The notes under the pieces were generated by a model. The model saw nothing but the letters and a program-made list of their open reading frames with translations, was not told where the DNA came from and did not search any database. Of a DNA stretch of 64,000 bases, positions 45,833 through 54,317 are shown piece after piece. Both the position numbers and the translations under genes were made by a program. The DNA comes from Microbispora hainanensis (lineage in GTDB: Bacteria > Actinomycetota > Actinomycetes > Streptosporangiales > Streptosporangiaceae), in assembly GCF_036186745.1 (NCBI RefSeq), contig NZ_CP108086.1:3534001-3598000 (forward strand). The letters run 5' to 3'. The stretch's first letter is position 1; each line of letters starts with the position of its first letter.

Positions 45833-47317
45833 TCATGCCCTGTCGATGCGGGGGGAGGTGGTCGGCTGGTCGCTCATGAAGAAGTCCTCGTCCTCCAGCA
45901 ACCAGGTGGTCCGCTCGCGTTCCTCGCGCTCCTCGCCCTTGCCCGTGCCGTGCGGCGCGATCGGGAGCATCGAGCCTCCGGCGGAGGATCGCAGACCCGC
46001 CGCGTTCACGCCGGTCACGCCGCCAGTCACGCCGCCGGTCCCGGCTCCGGCACCTGCGCCGCCGCCCGCTCCGGCTCCGCCGTAGCCGCTGCCGCCGAAG
46101 CCCGTGCCGTACCCCGCGCCCGCGCCACCGCCGGAGCCGCCCGATGCGCCGAACGCGTCGAGCCCCGGCGTGTGGCCGGCCAGGCTGGTGCCCGGACCCG
46201 CGCCGTACTGTCCGTTGCCGGCGCCGTTGCCGCCCGCGCCGTTGAGACCGCTCCCGTCCAGCCCGCTCCCGTTCAAGCCGCCGTTCAGTCCGGCGCCGTT
46301 CAGGCCCGAGCCGTCGAGCCCGTCGAGGCCCGTCCCGTTCGGTCCGCCGTCGAGCCCGTTCCCGAACCGCCCGTCGCCGCCCGCCGCCGATCCGGGCCCG
46401 CCCCCGAGCCCGTACGGCGGGTAGCCGGTGTCGAAGCCGAGCCCGTCGCCGGAAGGGTCGTTTCCGAGGTCGCCGAGCGACCCGAGATCGCCCAGGCCGT
46501 TCACGTTCGTGCGGACGTTCCCGTTCGGGAGGCTCCCGCCGGGCCCGGTGACGGGGTTGAACGGGGGAGGCGTCATGTCGAACTTCGGCACGTCGGTGTC
46601 GAGTGAGGCGGGGAACATGTCGTTGGCGGCCTTCGTCGCCTGGGTGAGCTTCTTGAGGTGCTCCTCGGCCGCCTTCATGTCCTTCTCTTCCTTCGACTCC
46701 CCGAAGATGTTGAGGAAGGGGCCGTCGCCGAAGATCGAGCCGATGGCGCCGCCGATGCCGCCGACGATGAACCCGCCGACGCCGCCGATGACGGCTCCGG
46801 GGATGGCTCCGACACCCGCGAAGGGGGAGCCGGCGATGGCGCCGCCCGCGGCGCCGACCGCCCCGGCCTCCAGGGCGGCGTCATACCAGTCGATGTCGCT
46901 CTTGGTGGGCTTCGGGACGTTCTCGCCCCGGAACTGGTTGAGCGAGCTGGCGTACACGTCCAGCGCGGGGACCACGCCGCGCGGTGTGGAGGGCGGTCCG
47001 GAGCGGCCGTCGGGCAGGGAGGTCTCCACGATCGCGTTCATCACGGCGAGCGTGGAGGTCCTGAGCCGGTGGAGCTGCTCCTTCACCTGCTTGGCGTCGT
47101 CGCCCGTGGTCCAGTGCTTGTCGAGGGCGTCCAGGTGCTTGTCGAGGGTGTCGACCACGGTCTTCAGCTTGTCGTGCACACCCTTGAACTCGCCCGAGGC
47201 CGCCCTGATCAGCTCGGGGTCGGTCTTCCCGAGCGCGTCGCGCAGGGTGTCGAGCATGACGACGCCCGGGTCGGACGCGTCGATCGCCGCCCTGATCGGC
47301 ATCTTTCTCTCGGCCAA
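45833..47317 (-). CDS. Gly-rich large WXG-type secreted protein with acidic/aromatic C-terminal signature
   Basis: 494 residues from TTG 47317, which has a perfect AAGGAGG 4 nt upstream; ATG 47302 lacks it. N-terminal helical part with DKHWTTGDDAKQVKEQL (WXXG variant), a Gly/Ala hydrophobic centre (residues about 150-195, GAIAGSPFAGVGAIPGAVIG) of membrane-spanning character, and a Gly/Asn/Ser-rich C-terminal half. The end reads GSMLPIAPHGTGKGEEREER, TTWLLEDEDFFMSDQ, matching the signature in 43964-45364 and 48726-49886. Probable ESX substrate; function unknown. Confidence 0.75.
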   Translation of the reverse strand: MAERKMPIRAAIDASDPGVVMLDTLRDALGKTDPELIRAASGEFKGVHDKLKTVVDTLDKHLDALDKHWTTGDDAKQVKEQLHRLRTSTLAVMNAIVETSLPDGRSGPPSTPRGVVPALDVYASSLNQFRGENVPKPTKSDIDWYDAALEAGAVGAAGGAIAGSPFAGVGAIPGAVIGGVGGFIVGGIGGAIGSIFGDGPFLNIFGESKEEKDMKAAEEHLKKLTQATKAANDMFPASLDTDVPKFDMTPPPFNPVTGPGGSLPNGNVRTNVNGLGDLGSLGDLGNDPSGDGLGFDTGYPPYGLGGGPGSAAGGDGRFGNGLDGGPNGTGLDGLDGSGLNGAGLNGGLNGSGLDGSGLNGAGGNGAGNGQYGAGPGTSLAGHTPGLDAFGASGGSGGGAGAGYGTGFGGSGYGGAGAGGGAGAGAGTGGVTGGVTGVNAAGLRSSAGGSMLPIAPHGTGKGEEREERERTTWLLEDEDFFMSDQPTTSPRIDRA

Positions 47318-47347
47318 GACGCCTCCTTAACCGTTCCCCGTGTACGG

Positions 47348-47704
47348 CTAGACCTGCGCCGTGCCCGCCTGCTGCACGCCCGCCTGCTCGCCGGCGTCGA
47401 GATTCCTGATCGCCAGCTCCAGACGCTCGGCGGCGATGCCCAGGGTCGCGGCGATCTCCGCGTAGATGGCGGTGACCGCGCTCTCCGCGCTGGTCACGCT
47501 CGTGTGGAAGCCCATGGCCGCGGGCCAGAACCCGCCGATGGCGTCACGCTGCGCGATCAGCTTCTTCACCGCGCCGCCCTCGGCGAAGGCGACCGGAGTC
47601 ACCTCGCGCTTGGACGCCCCGGGCGCCAGCAGTTCGAGCGCCTCCTCGAAGTCCTTGCGGGCGTTCCTGAGGGCCGTACGGCTGACCTCCACGCCTCGGG
47701 ACAT
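47348..47704 (-). CDS. Small helical ESX-associated protein
   Basis: 118 residues, all helix, with GFWPAAMGFHTSVTSAES between the helices where WXG proteins have their turn (FWPA replaces WXG). ATG 47704 is coupled within the minus-strand group. Possible partner of the large Gly-rich protein at 45833-47317. Not recognised further. Confidence 0.6.
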   Translation of the reverse strand: MSRGVEVSRTALRNARKDFEEALELLAPGASKREVTPVAFAEGGAVKKLIAQRDAIGGFWPAAMGFHTSVTSAESAVTAIYAEIAATLGIAAERLELAIRNLDAGEQAGVQQAGTAQV

Positions 47705-47796
47705 GCGTCACCCTCCCGTTCACGGCCGAAGACGGCGCCGACGAGGGATCGCCGGTGCCGCCGGCCGTACGTCGGACGTTCGCTCTGCCTGCCGTC

Positions 47797-48096
47797 CTAC
47801 TTGCCGTCGAACATGGCGGCGTTGATGCGCTCGACGTCCTTCATGTTCATGTTCGTGATGTTGATGTTCTTGGCCAGCAGGGACACGATGTCCGCCAGGC
47901 CCTTGGCCTCCTGCTGCCAGATCCGCCGGGTCTGGTCGTAGGCGTCCTTGGCGCTGCCCTGCCAGATCGCGGTCTTGGTGTTGAGCTTGTTCTCCAGGTT
48001 CTCCAGCTCCGTGACCAGCCTGTTGAAGGCGTTCTGGAACTCGGTCTCGCCCGTGTCGAGACCGCTGAAGTTGACCTTTGTGATGTCGAAGTCCAC
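47797..48096 (-). CDS. WXG100 protein, EsxA-like
   Basis: 99 residues with the canonical hairpin turn TAIWQGSAKDAYDQTRRIW and polar helices on both sides; the C-terminal tail has ...KDVERINAAMFDGK. GTG 48096. It forms a pair with the next gene, 39 bp upstream on the same strand, which is the typical arrangement of EsxA and EsxB heterodimers. Such dimers are secreted by EccC and carry the C-terminal secretion signal. Confidence 0.85.
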   Translation of the reverse strand: MDFDITKVNFSGLDTGETEFQNAFNRLVTELENLENKLNTKTAIWQGSAKDAYDQTRRIWQQEAKGLADIVSLLAKNINITNMNMKDVERINAAMFDGK

Positions 48097-48135
48097 CGTC
48101 GCGCTCTCCGTCCGTTGCTGGTGGTCGTCTCGGGC

Positions 48136-48486
48136 TCAGCGGCTGTACGAGGCGGGCGGGGCCTGGTTGATGAGCGCCTCGATCTTGTTGATCTCGGCGG
48201 TCACCTGCGTGTTGAACTCGGCGTAGTTCTTGTTGTTCGCCCGGATGCTCTCCGCGAGGGTCTGCAGGCTGCCCAGGATGACGTCCATGCGCTCGTGCCA
48301 CAGCAGGTGCACCTTGTTGAACGCGTGGTGCGACTCACCCTGCCAGTGCACCTTGAGGTTCTCACCGGCGCTGTCCAGGTAACGCTGGATGCCGCGGATG
48401 TTCTCGGCCGCGTCGCCGATCCAGGTGATCGCCTCCTCCAGGTCGTGCCGGCTTACTTGGGCCTGGCTTGCGCCAGAGTGCGACAT
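48136..48486 (-). CDS. WXG100 protein, EsxB-like
   Basis: 116 residues, ATG 48486 behind a GGAGGTG-type site. Turn NLKVHWQGESHHAFNKVHLL; helix 2 ends with a stretch SIRANNKNYAEFNTQV that contains the Y-x-x-[E/D]-like C-terminal secretion pattern. Likely partner of the gene above. Divergent from the secreted protein at 48726 over a 239-bp control region, which is A+T-richer than the genes. Confidence 0.85.
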   Translation of the reverse strand: MSHSGASQAQVSRHDLEEAITWIGDAAENIRGIQRYLDSAGENLKVHWQGESHHAFNKVHLLWHERMDVILGSLQTLAESIRANNKNYAEFNTQVTAEINKIEALINQAPPASYSR

Positions 48487-48725
48487 GGTCACCTCCACTG
48501 ATCCTGTCGAATTCCCCCGACCAGGAGGGTCGGGTGATGACCCAAAAGTCACAGTAATGGATCAGAAGGGGGCTTGCCGGGACTGTCCCAGATTAAGATT
48601 TTGTCACGTCGCTTACGCATTTGTCAGACGGCAGGTTAGGGGTTTCATACGATTTGCGAGCTTTGTGGTGACTCGGCCGTAAGTAGTTGAAAACGCAATC
48701 TGTCGGCAACCGGCTGGAGGGTGCT

Positions 48726-49886
48726 GTGACCGATACGAGCGGCGGCGGGAATCCTTTCGCCGGCCTGGCGAACACGATGAACACGGGCGGCGTGGTGGAC
48801 CCCCGCCTGGTGGACCCCGAGTTCAAGATGGACTACCCCGAGGTCACGAAGTTCGGCAACGACGTGGCCGGCCGGGGACAGGTCCTGGGGGCCACGAGCG
48901 GGCGGATCAAGAACATTCACCTTCCGATGCTGACCTTCGGCGTGATCGGCGGCAGCCTGAACGGCGTGCACAGCCGGGTGCGGGACCAGACGGCCGAGGC
49001 CGTGGCGAAGGGCCAGGAGGTCCTGGAGTCCTACCGGCCGGCCATCGACCAGGCGGTCGAGAACGCCAAGGAAGCCGAGAAGCAGAGCTCCGGCGGCCCC
49101 GGGGACCCCCATCAGCCCGGCCTGCCGGGCGGCCCGAAGGCCCCCGGGTTCGACCCCAAGAAGCTCGGGCTCGACGGTGGCGGGCTGCCGAAGACCGACC
49201 CCGGCGCCGACCTCGGCAAGGACCTCACGCTGCCCAAGGACAAGCTCGGCAACGGCCTCGACGACGACCTGCCGCGCCCGGACGTGCCGGACGGCAGCTC
49301 GCTGCCCGATCCAGGCGACATCGGCGATGGCCTGCCCGGCCCCGGTGACCCGGACGGCAACGGCCCCGGCGGCAGCGGCCTCGACCCGAACGGCGGTCTC
49401 GGTCAGAACGGCCTCGGCTCCACGGGCCTCGACGGGCTCGGCCAGAACGGTGCGAACGCCCTGGAGACCCCCAAGCTGAACAACCCGGGCGACACCTCCC
49501 TCTCCTCGTACAACCCGAACCCGTTGCAGACGCCGACGCCGCCGTCGGTCCCCGACCTCGGCACGACCGGCTACGGGCCGGGCGACTACTCCCTGAACCG
49601 GCCGGGGAGCGGCGGCTACGGCTCGGGCGGCTACGGCTCCGGGGGCGCGTCGTACGGCTCCGGAGCGAGCGGCGCGGGCGGCGGGCTGGGCTCCGGCGCC
49701 GGGCGGGCCGGCGGCGGGTCCGGGGGGATCCCCGCCATGCCGTACGCCCCGATGGGCATGGGCGCGGGGAGCAACGACGACGGCAAGGAGCGCACGCGGG
49801 GCCCGGCGGTGCCGGAAGACGAGAGCACCTGGTTCGGCGACGAGGACGTGGCGCCTCCCGTCCTCGGGATGCAGGAGGACATCTAG
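48726..49886 (+). CDS. Gly-rich ESX-associated protein with acidic/aromatic C-terminal signature
   Basis: 386 residues, GTG 48726 after GGAGGGTG. N-terminal 130 residues are predicted helical (LTFGVIGGSLNGVHSRVRDQ, TAEAVAKGQEVLESYRPAID) with no WXG turn; the rest is Gly/Pro/Asp-rich (GGGSGGIPAMPYAPMGMGAG near the end). The C-terminus reads EDESTWFGDEDVAPPVLG, the third occurrence of the signature shared with 43964 and 45833. A stop lies 3 nt before the next gene. Probable exported substrate; no enzymatic feature. Confidence 0.7.
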   Translation: MTDTSGGGNPFAGLANTMNTGGVVDPRLVDPEFKMDYPEVTKFGNDVAGRGQVLGATSGRIKNIHLPMLTFGVIGGSLNGVHSRVRDQTAEAVAKGQEVLESYRPAIDQAVENAKEAEKQSSGGPGDPHQPGLPGGPKAPGFDPKKLGLDGGGLPKTDPGADLGKDLTLPKDKLGNGLDDDLPRPDVPDGSSLPDPGDIGDGLPGPGDPDGNGPGGSGLDPNGGLGQNGLGSTGLDGLGQNGANALETPKLNNPGDTSLSSYNPNPLQTPTPPSVPDLGTTGYGPGDYSLNRPGSGGYGSGGYGSGGASYGSGASGAGGGLGSGAGRAGGGSGGIPAMPYAPMGMGAGSNDDGKERTRGPAVPEDESTWFGDEDVAPPVLGMQEDI

Positions 49887-49889
49887 GCC

Positions 49890-50675
49890 ATGGTGAGCAT
49901 CGGCAACGTCGAGATCTGGAACGCGCAGAACAACTTCATCACCGGCGCCGGGCTGGCCGGCACGGCCTCCCTCCTGGAGCCGGCCGCCCGGCCGCTGGCG
50001 GCGGTGCTGCTCGCGATGGTCGCCGACCCCGACGCGATGGCGCGGGGCGCGCGCGAGTGGCGCAACGAGGGAGGCGACGACGCCAACGCGTCACCCGACA
50101 TCGGGCAGCTGCGCACTGATCTCCGCGGGCAGATCACCGCGCTCGAGTCGAACGGGCATCTGAAGGGGCAGATGCTGGCCACGATGAAGCAGAAGTTCGC
50201 CGAGCTGGACACGCAGCTCGACTCGCTGGACAGGGGAATGAAAGGCGTCGGCGACAGCCTCGACTCCGCGGCCCAGATCTACACCGCGGCCAGTTACATC
50301 TCGCTGTCGCTCGGCGGGGCGGCGATGACGCTGGCGTACGCCGGCGCCGCCGCCAAGGGCAACCCGATGACGCTGGCCGTAGTCGAGCCCATGGTGGTAG
50401 CGGTGATCGCCTCCCTGTCGAGGATCGCGGAGCGGGTGTTCGCGATCCTGGGGAGGGTGAGCTTCAAGGTCGCCGCGATCTTCATGGGAGTCTCCTATCT
50501 CACCGCCGGCGTCCAGCAGAAGTTCCCCGGCATGCAGGCCATCACCATGGAGGCGCCCGACTTCGCCAAGGCCAAGGTGGCCTTCGACCCGTCCACCGGA
50601 GGCCTCGCCGAGCCCCTCCCCGACCCCGACGACATGCCGAAGACGCCGTCCTTCATGCCTCCGTTCAGCCTCTGA
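49890..50675 (+). CDS. ESX-associated protein with transmembrane hairpin
   Basis: 261 residues. A helical N-terminal half (RTDLRGQITALESNGHLKGQ, then QKFAELDTQLDSLDRGMKG) is followed by two hydrophobic helices (YISLSLGGAAMTLAYAGAAA; VVAVIASLSRIAERVFAIL). ATG 49890, 3 bp after the previous stop. The stop overlaps the SseB gene (TGATG). No WXG motif; co-operonic with the secreted proteins, so a membrane accessory or late substrate. Confidence 0.6.
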   Translation: MVSIGNVEIWNAQNNFITGAGLAGTASLLEPAARPLAAVLLAMVADPDAMARGAREWRNEGGDDANASPDIGQLRTDLRGQITALESNGHLKGQMLATMKQKFAELDTQLDSLDRGMKGVGDSLDSAAQIYTAASYISLSLGGAAMTLAYAGAAAKGNPMTLAVVEPMVVAVIASLSRIAERVFAILGRVSFKVAAIFMGVSYLTAGVQQKFPGMQAITMEAPDFAKAKVAFDPSTGGLAEPLPDPDDMPKTPSFMPPFSL

Positions 50676-51991
50676 TGGAGTGGGCGGCCAGCGCGTTCGA
50701 GCGGCGGCTCGGGGCGGCGTACGACGCGGGGGACCTGGCGGTCTGCCTGAGCATGCTCAGGGACACCGAGCTGGCGCTGCCCGCGCCCCCGGAGGGAGAC
50801 GCCGCCTGGCCGACGATCACCGCGCCCGACCGGGTGTGGCTGCCCGCGTACACCTCGGTCGAGGCGATGCGGGCGGCCACCGGGTTGTCGCGGGTCAGGA
50901 TCACCTCGCTGGTCGAGCTGGCCGCGGGCTGGCCCGACCCGCGGTGGGGCCTGGCCGTCAACCCTGGCCTGCCGGTGCGCTTCCTGCTCGAACCGGGCAC
51001 CGTGGCCAGGCTCGCGGTCCCCACCCTCGCGCAGGACCGCAGGGCGGAGCCCGAGCCCGCGCTGCCGGTCGTGCAGAAGCCGCTCACGCCCCACGACCTG
51101 CGGTCATATCTCGGCGAGGGGGAGTCGCGCGTCTCGGGCTACTGCCACCACGCGCTCGACGTCGCACACCTGGCGACGCCGGCCGTGCTCGCCGACGCCA
51201 TCGGCCGGGGCGACGACGACGGTCTGCTCAGCCGCGAGGGCTCGCTGTTCCTGCTGCGGTGGCGCACGGTGGGGCTGAACCTCTACCGCACGCCGTACGG
51301 CGGGACCGACGAGGCGGGCATGGCGGCGGTCGCCGGGTGGGTCATCGAGGAGCCGCCGTTCGCCGGAATGGGCCTCGCGCCCAACGCGGACTCCCTTGTC
51401 CGTGAATACAAGGTGGACGCCGTACGGCTGCCGCACGCCTCTGAGATAGTCGAGCTGACCCTGGCCGGCACCGAGGTCGTACGCGCGGTCTACGACGGCG
51501 ACCTCGGCCGCTGGCTGCCGCCCGGCCCGGAACAGCCCCCGGAACAGGCCCTCGCACCGGCACCGGCACCGGCGTCGGCGTCGGCGAGCTCCTATCGGGC
51601 GCGCCGGCGCGGAGCCGAGTTCACGGCGAATCCGGACGCGGGACACGACGGGCTGCTGATCCGGCTGCTGAGCGACGGGCCTGCCGACGGGTTCGAGGAG
51701 CGGGCCCCGGGCCGCTTCGTCCGGCCGGTGCCCGCCGAGGAGTGCGAGGCGGTCTTCCACGTCACGCGGGTGTGCGAGTGGCGCGGCGCCCCCTGCCTCG
51801 TACGCGACGAACGCCCGGGCGAGCTGCTGCTCGAATACACCGGCGGGCGGCTGCCGGTCGCGCGGGCGCTCGGCATGGAGCGGATCGAGCGGGGCGTCCA
51901 CCGGCGGTGGGTGGGCCACGCCGAGGTCAGCGGCCTACGCGAGCACGCCGAGCCTCTCGACCTGGGCTCGGACGAAGGGAGCGGACGTTGA
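50675..51991 (+). CDS. SseB-domain protein of the ESX locus
   Basis: 438 residues. N-terminal domain (about 1-125) has the SseB-type pattern: AFERRLGAAYDAGDLAVCLS, then LPAYTSVEAMRAATG and WGLAVNPGLPVRFLLEPGT. SseB domains of this form occur in actinomycete ESX loci. A linker rich in Pro/Ala (near 290-305) precedes a C-terminal domain (RFVRPVPAEECEAVFHVTRV; CEWRGAPCLVRDERPGELLL). Suggested role: adaptor or chaperone for secretion (inference). Overlap with the previous gene is 1 nt. Confidence 0.75.
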   Translation: MEWAASAFERRLGAAYDAGDLAVCLSMLRDTELALPAPPEGDAAWPTITAPDRVWLPAYTSVEAMRAATGLSRVRITSLVELAAGWPDPRWGLAVNPGLPVRFLLEPGTVARLAVPTLAQDRRAEPEPALPVVQKPLTPHDLRSYLGEGESRVSGYCHHALDVAHLATPAVLADAIGRGDDDGLLSREGSLFLLRWRTVGLNLYRTPYGGTDEAGMAAVAGWVIEEPPFAGMGLAPNADSLVREYKVDAVRLPHASEIVELTLAGTEVVRAVYDGDLGRWLPPGPEQPPEQALAPAPAPASASASSYRARRRGAEFTANPDAGHDGLLIRLLSDGPADGFEERAPGRFVRPVPAEECEAVFHVTRVCEWRGAPCLVRDERPGELLLEYTGGRLPVARALGMERIERGVHRRWVGHAEVSGLREHAEPLDLGSDEGSGR

Positions 51992-52065
51992 CGAGCGAGA
52001 CCGATCCGCACATCCACGTCGCGCAGCGGTTCGCCGGCGGACGACCCGGCCGGGCCGGCTTTTGA
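51988..52065 (+). CDS. 25-codon ORF, possible truncated gene
   Basis: TTG 51988 overlaps the SseB stop by TTGA and reads MTSETDPHIHVAQRFAGGRP to a TGA at 52065. Too short to assign; position and overlap suggest a formerly longer downstream ESX gene cut off, or an unused frame. Confidence 0.3.
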   Translation: MTSETDPHIHVAQRFAGGRPGRAGF

Positions 52066-52130
52066 AGCACGCCGCGGAGACTCCTCGCCGCGCCGTCGCC
52101 CCAGCGGTCCCCGCCCTCGCCCGCGATCTC

Positions 52131-52511
52131 CTACAGGGGTTCGGCGGCCCTGGTCATCGGGCCGCCCGCGTCACCGGTGTTGAGCGTGCCGACCGGCTCC
52201 ACCAGCATCACGGCCGTCTCCTCCTCGGCCACGGGGCAGTGCTCGACGCCGCGGGGCACCACGTAGAGCTCGCCGGGCCCGAGGACGACGTCCCCCTCGC
52301 GATCCTCCTCGCGCAGCCGGATGGTGAGCCTGCCGCTGACGACCACGAACAGCTCGTCGGTCTCCGGGTGGGTGTGCCAGACGAACTCTCCCTTCAGCTT
52401 GGCGAGCTTGATCTCGTAGTCGTTGAGCCCGGCGATCGTTTTCTGCGTCCACAACTCGTCGATCCGGGAGAGCTTGTCGGCGATGTTGACGGGGTCGAGG
52501 GAAACGGACAT
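52131..52511 (-). CDS. Cupin-domain protein (metal-binding type)
   Basis: 126 residues, ATG 52511. Motif 1 reads VWHTHPETDELFVVVSGRL, with the HxH and Glu ligands of a metal cupin, and motif 2 reads LYVVPRGVEHCPVAEE with the last His. Resembles mannose-6-phosphate-isomerase-type small cupins. Divergent from an AraC regulator, which probably controls it. The function may be isomerase- or dioxygenase-like; not determined. Confidence 0.9.
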   Translation of the reverse strand: MSVSLDPVNIADKLSRIDELWTQKTIAGLNDYEIKLAKLKGEFVWHTHPETDELFVVVSGRLTIRLREEDREGDVVLGPGELYVVPRGVEHCPVAEEETAVMLVEPVGTLNTGDAGGPMTRAAEPL

Positions 52512-52611
52512 CGTGTGTGCCTCTCACTTCGGATGCACCGCCCGGAGCGGGCGATGACGCACGTGATGAGCGTGGCCCGGCCCGCTGTGGCCCGTCTTGT
52601 ACGTTCTTAGC

Positions 52612-53466
52612 GTGACGGCTCACCATCGTCCGCCGACGGTCAGTGCCTGGCGGCCGCCGGTGCCCGGCATCGCCGAGGTCTTCCACGCGCACTTCACCGA
52701 CCATGCCTATCCGGCCCACACTCACGACACGTGGGACCTGATGATCCTCGACGACGGCGCGGTCGACTTCGGACTGGACCGTCGCCGGCACGCCGCCGCC
52801 GACCTGTCCGCCGTACTGCTCCTGCCTCCCGGTGTCCGGCATGACGGCAGGACCGTCACCGCCGCGGGCTTCCGCAAGCGCGTGCTCTACCTGGACACCA
52901 CCGTGCTGCCGGAACGTCTCATCGGCAAGGCGGCGGACGCCCCGATCCTGGCCGACCCACTCCTGCGTGACCGGATCCACCGCCTGCATGCCGCTCTCGG
53001 GCATCCGGGAGAGGTGGTCGAGGGCGAATCACGCCTGTTCTTCGTCGCGGAGAGGCTGCGCTTCCACCTTGAGGCGTTCCGGCATCGGGAGCCCGGCCGG
53101 GAGGCGCACCGGCTGGCCGTCGAGCTGCGTGAACTGCTGGACGCCCGGGTCCGGGTGGGGCTGTCGCTGCGGGAGGCGGCCGCCGTCCTCCACTCTCATC
53201 CGACACACCTGATCCGCTGCTTCACGCGGACGTACGGCCTGCCGCCGCACACCTATCTCACGGGCAAGCGCATAGACCTGGCCCGCAGGCTCCTGCTGAG
53301 CGGTCAGCGGCCGGCCGATGTGGCGACGAGCGTGGGATTCCATGACCAGGCGCACCTGAACCGGCACTTCACCCGGCATGTCGGCATCACACCCGCGCGC
53401 TATGCGTCCGGTGGGCACGTGTCGCGTAGGGATGCCCGTCAGGCGTCCCGAGGGAATCGACACTAA
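52612..53466 (+). CDS. AraC-family transcriptional regulator with cupin-type N-terminus
   Basis: 284 residues from GTG 52612. An AraC-ligand cupin half (HAHFTDHAYPAHTHDTWDLM, then PPGVRHDGRTVTAAGF) and a C-terminal double helix-turn-helix: VGLSLREAAAVLHSHPTHLI and QRPADVATSVGFHDQAHLNR, with FTRHVGITPARYAS at the end. Divergent from the small cupin gene over about 100 bp. The usual arrangement for inducible catabolic or detoxification genes. Confidence 0.9.
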   Translation: MTAHHRPPTVSAWRPPVPGIAEVFHAHFTDHAYPAHTHDTWDLMILDDGAVDFGLDRRRHAAADLSAVLLLPPGVRHDGRTVTAAGFRKRVLYLDTTVLPERLIGKAADAPILADPLLRDRIHRLHAALGHPGEVVEGESRLFFVAERLRFHLEAFRHREPGREAHRLAVELRELLDARVRVGLSLREAAAVLHSHPTHLIRCFTRTYGLPPHTYLTGKRIDLARRLLLSGQRPADVATSVGFHDQAHLNRHFTRHVGITPARYASGGHVSRRDARQASRGNRH

Positions 53467-53551
53467 CCGGATGCCAAACGAAGATGTGATAATCCCCGAT
53501 ATTGGACGTTGATCGGCATTGGGGTGAACGCGGGCGATCGGGGTGATGAAC

Positions 53552-53968
53552 ATGGCCGGGGGACAGACGCCGGATGCCGCCGGAATGCGGGCGTACGCCG
53601 AGGAACTGCGGGCCACGTTCATGCGCCTGCAGGAGGAGGCGCCCGTGCTGCACGAGAAGGCGCGCGCCGTACAGGTGACGGAGAAGTCGCGTGACGGGCT
53701 CGTGGCGGCCACGGTCGGGGCGAACGGCGACCTGATCAGGCTCGACCTCGACCCACGCATCTATCGGCGGCAGGACGCGCGCGGCCTGGCCGACGCCATC
53801 ACGCGGACCATCCACGCCGCCGTGGCCAAGGCCCAGGACCGGGTCGTCGAGATCTTCGCGCCACTCGTTCCCCCTGAGCAGATGAGGGCGCACATCGAGG
53901 GTGACCTCGATGCGGTGCTCGAACAGATGTCGAGGCAGATGCCGAAGCGGACACCGGAGAGCCCATGA
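53552..53968 (+). CDS. YbaB/EbfC-family protein (copy 4)
   Basis: 138 residues. ATG 53552 has GGGGTGAT a few bases upstream, so the earlier GTG 53543 is less likely. N-terminal coil AEELRATFMRLQEEAPVLHE, sheet GLVAATVGANGDLIRLDLDP, then ADAITRTIHAAVAKAQDRVV. Overlaps the next WXG gene by ATGA, again linking a YbaB-fold protein with a WXG protein. Confidence 0.8.
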   Translation: MAGGQTPDAAGMRAYAEELRATFMRLQEEAPVLHEKARAVQVTEKSRDGLVAATVGANGDLIRLDLDPRIYRRQDARGLADAITRTIHAAVAKAQDRVVEIFAPLVPPEQMRAHIEGDLDAVLEQMSRQMPKRTPESP

Positions 53969-54315
53969 GCGAGCTGTTCGAGGTGAACTACGTCGACATC
54001 CGCCCGCAGCAGCTCGCGAAGGGCCTGTCGCAGTGGCACGCCACGGCGACCGACGTGGAGAGCGGCTACGGCGCCGCACTGCGGGAGATCCAGCGGCTCA
54101 ACGCCGCCGAGCCGTGGGGACACGACACGGCCGGCGCCGCCTTCCGCTCCGCGTACATGGAGGGCGGCGGGCCCGACACGCTGATGAAGAAGGGCGAGGA
54201 ACTCGCCGCGAAGGTGGTCGAGCTCGGCCCGACCGTACGGCGCAGTGCCGAGAACGCCCGCGGCATGGACGGAGAACGGGCCAGAGAGGTGCGCGAGATC
54301 CTGAAGCGGGTCTGA
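53965..54315 (+). CDS. WXG100-type ESX protein
   Basis: 116 residues; helical hairpin with EPWGHDTAGAAFRSAYM in the turn (a WGxDxxGxxF variant) and a charged C-terminal helix (NARGMDGERAREVREILKRV). ATG 53965. Only 2 bp separate it from the giant gene downstream, so it is probably the latter's secretion partner. Confidence 0.8.
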   Translation: MSELFEVNYVDIRPQQLAKGLSQWHATATDVESGYGAALREIQRLNAAEPWGHDTAGAAFRSAYMEGGGPDTLMKKGEELAAKVVELGPTVRRSAENARGMDGERAREVREILKRV

Positions 54316-54317
54316 CG

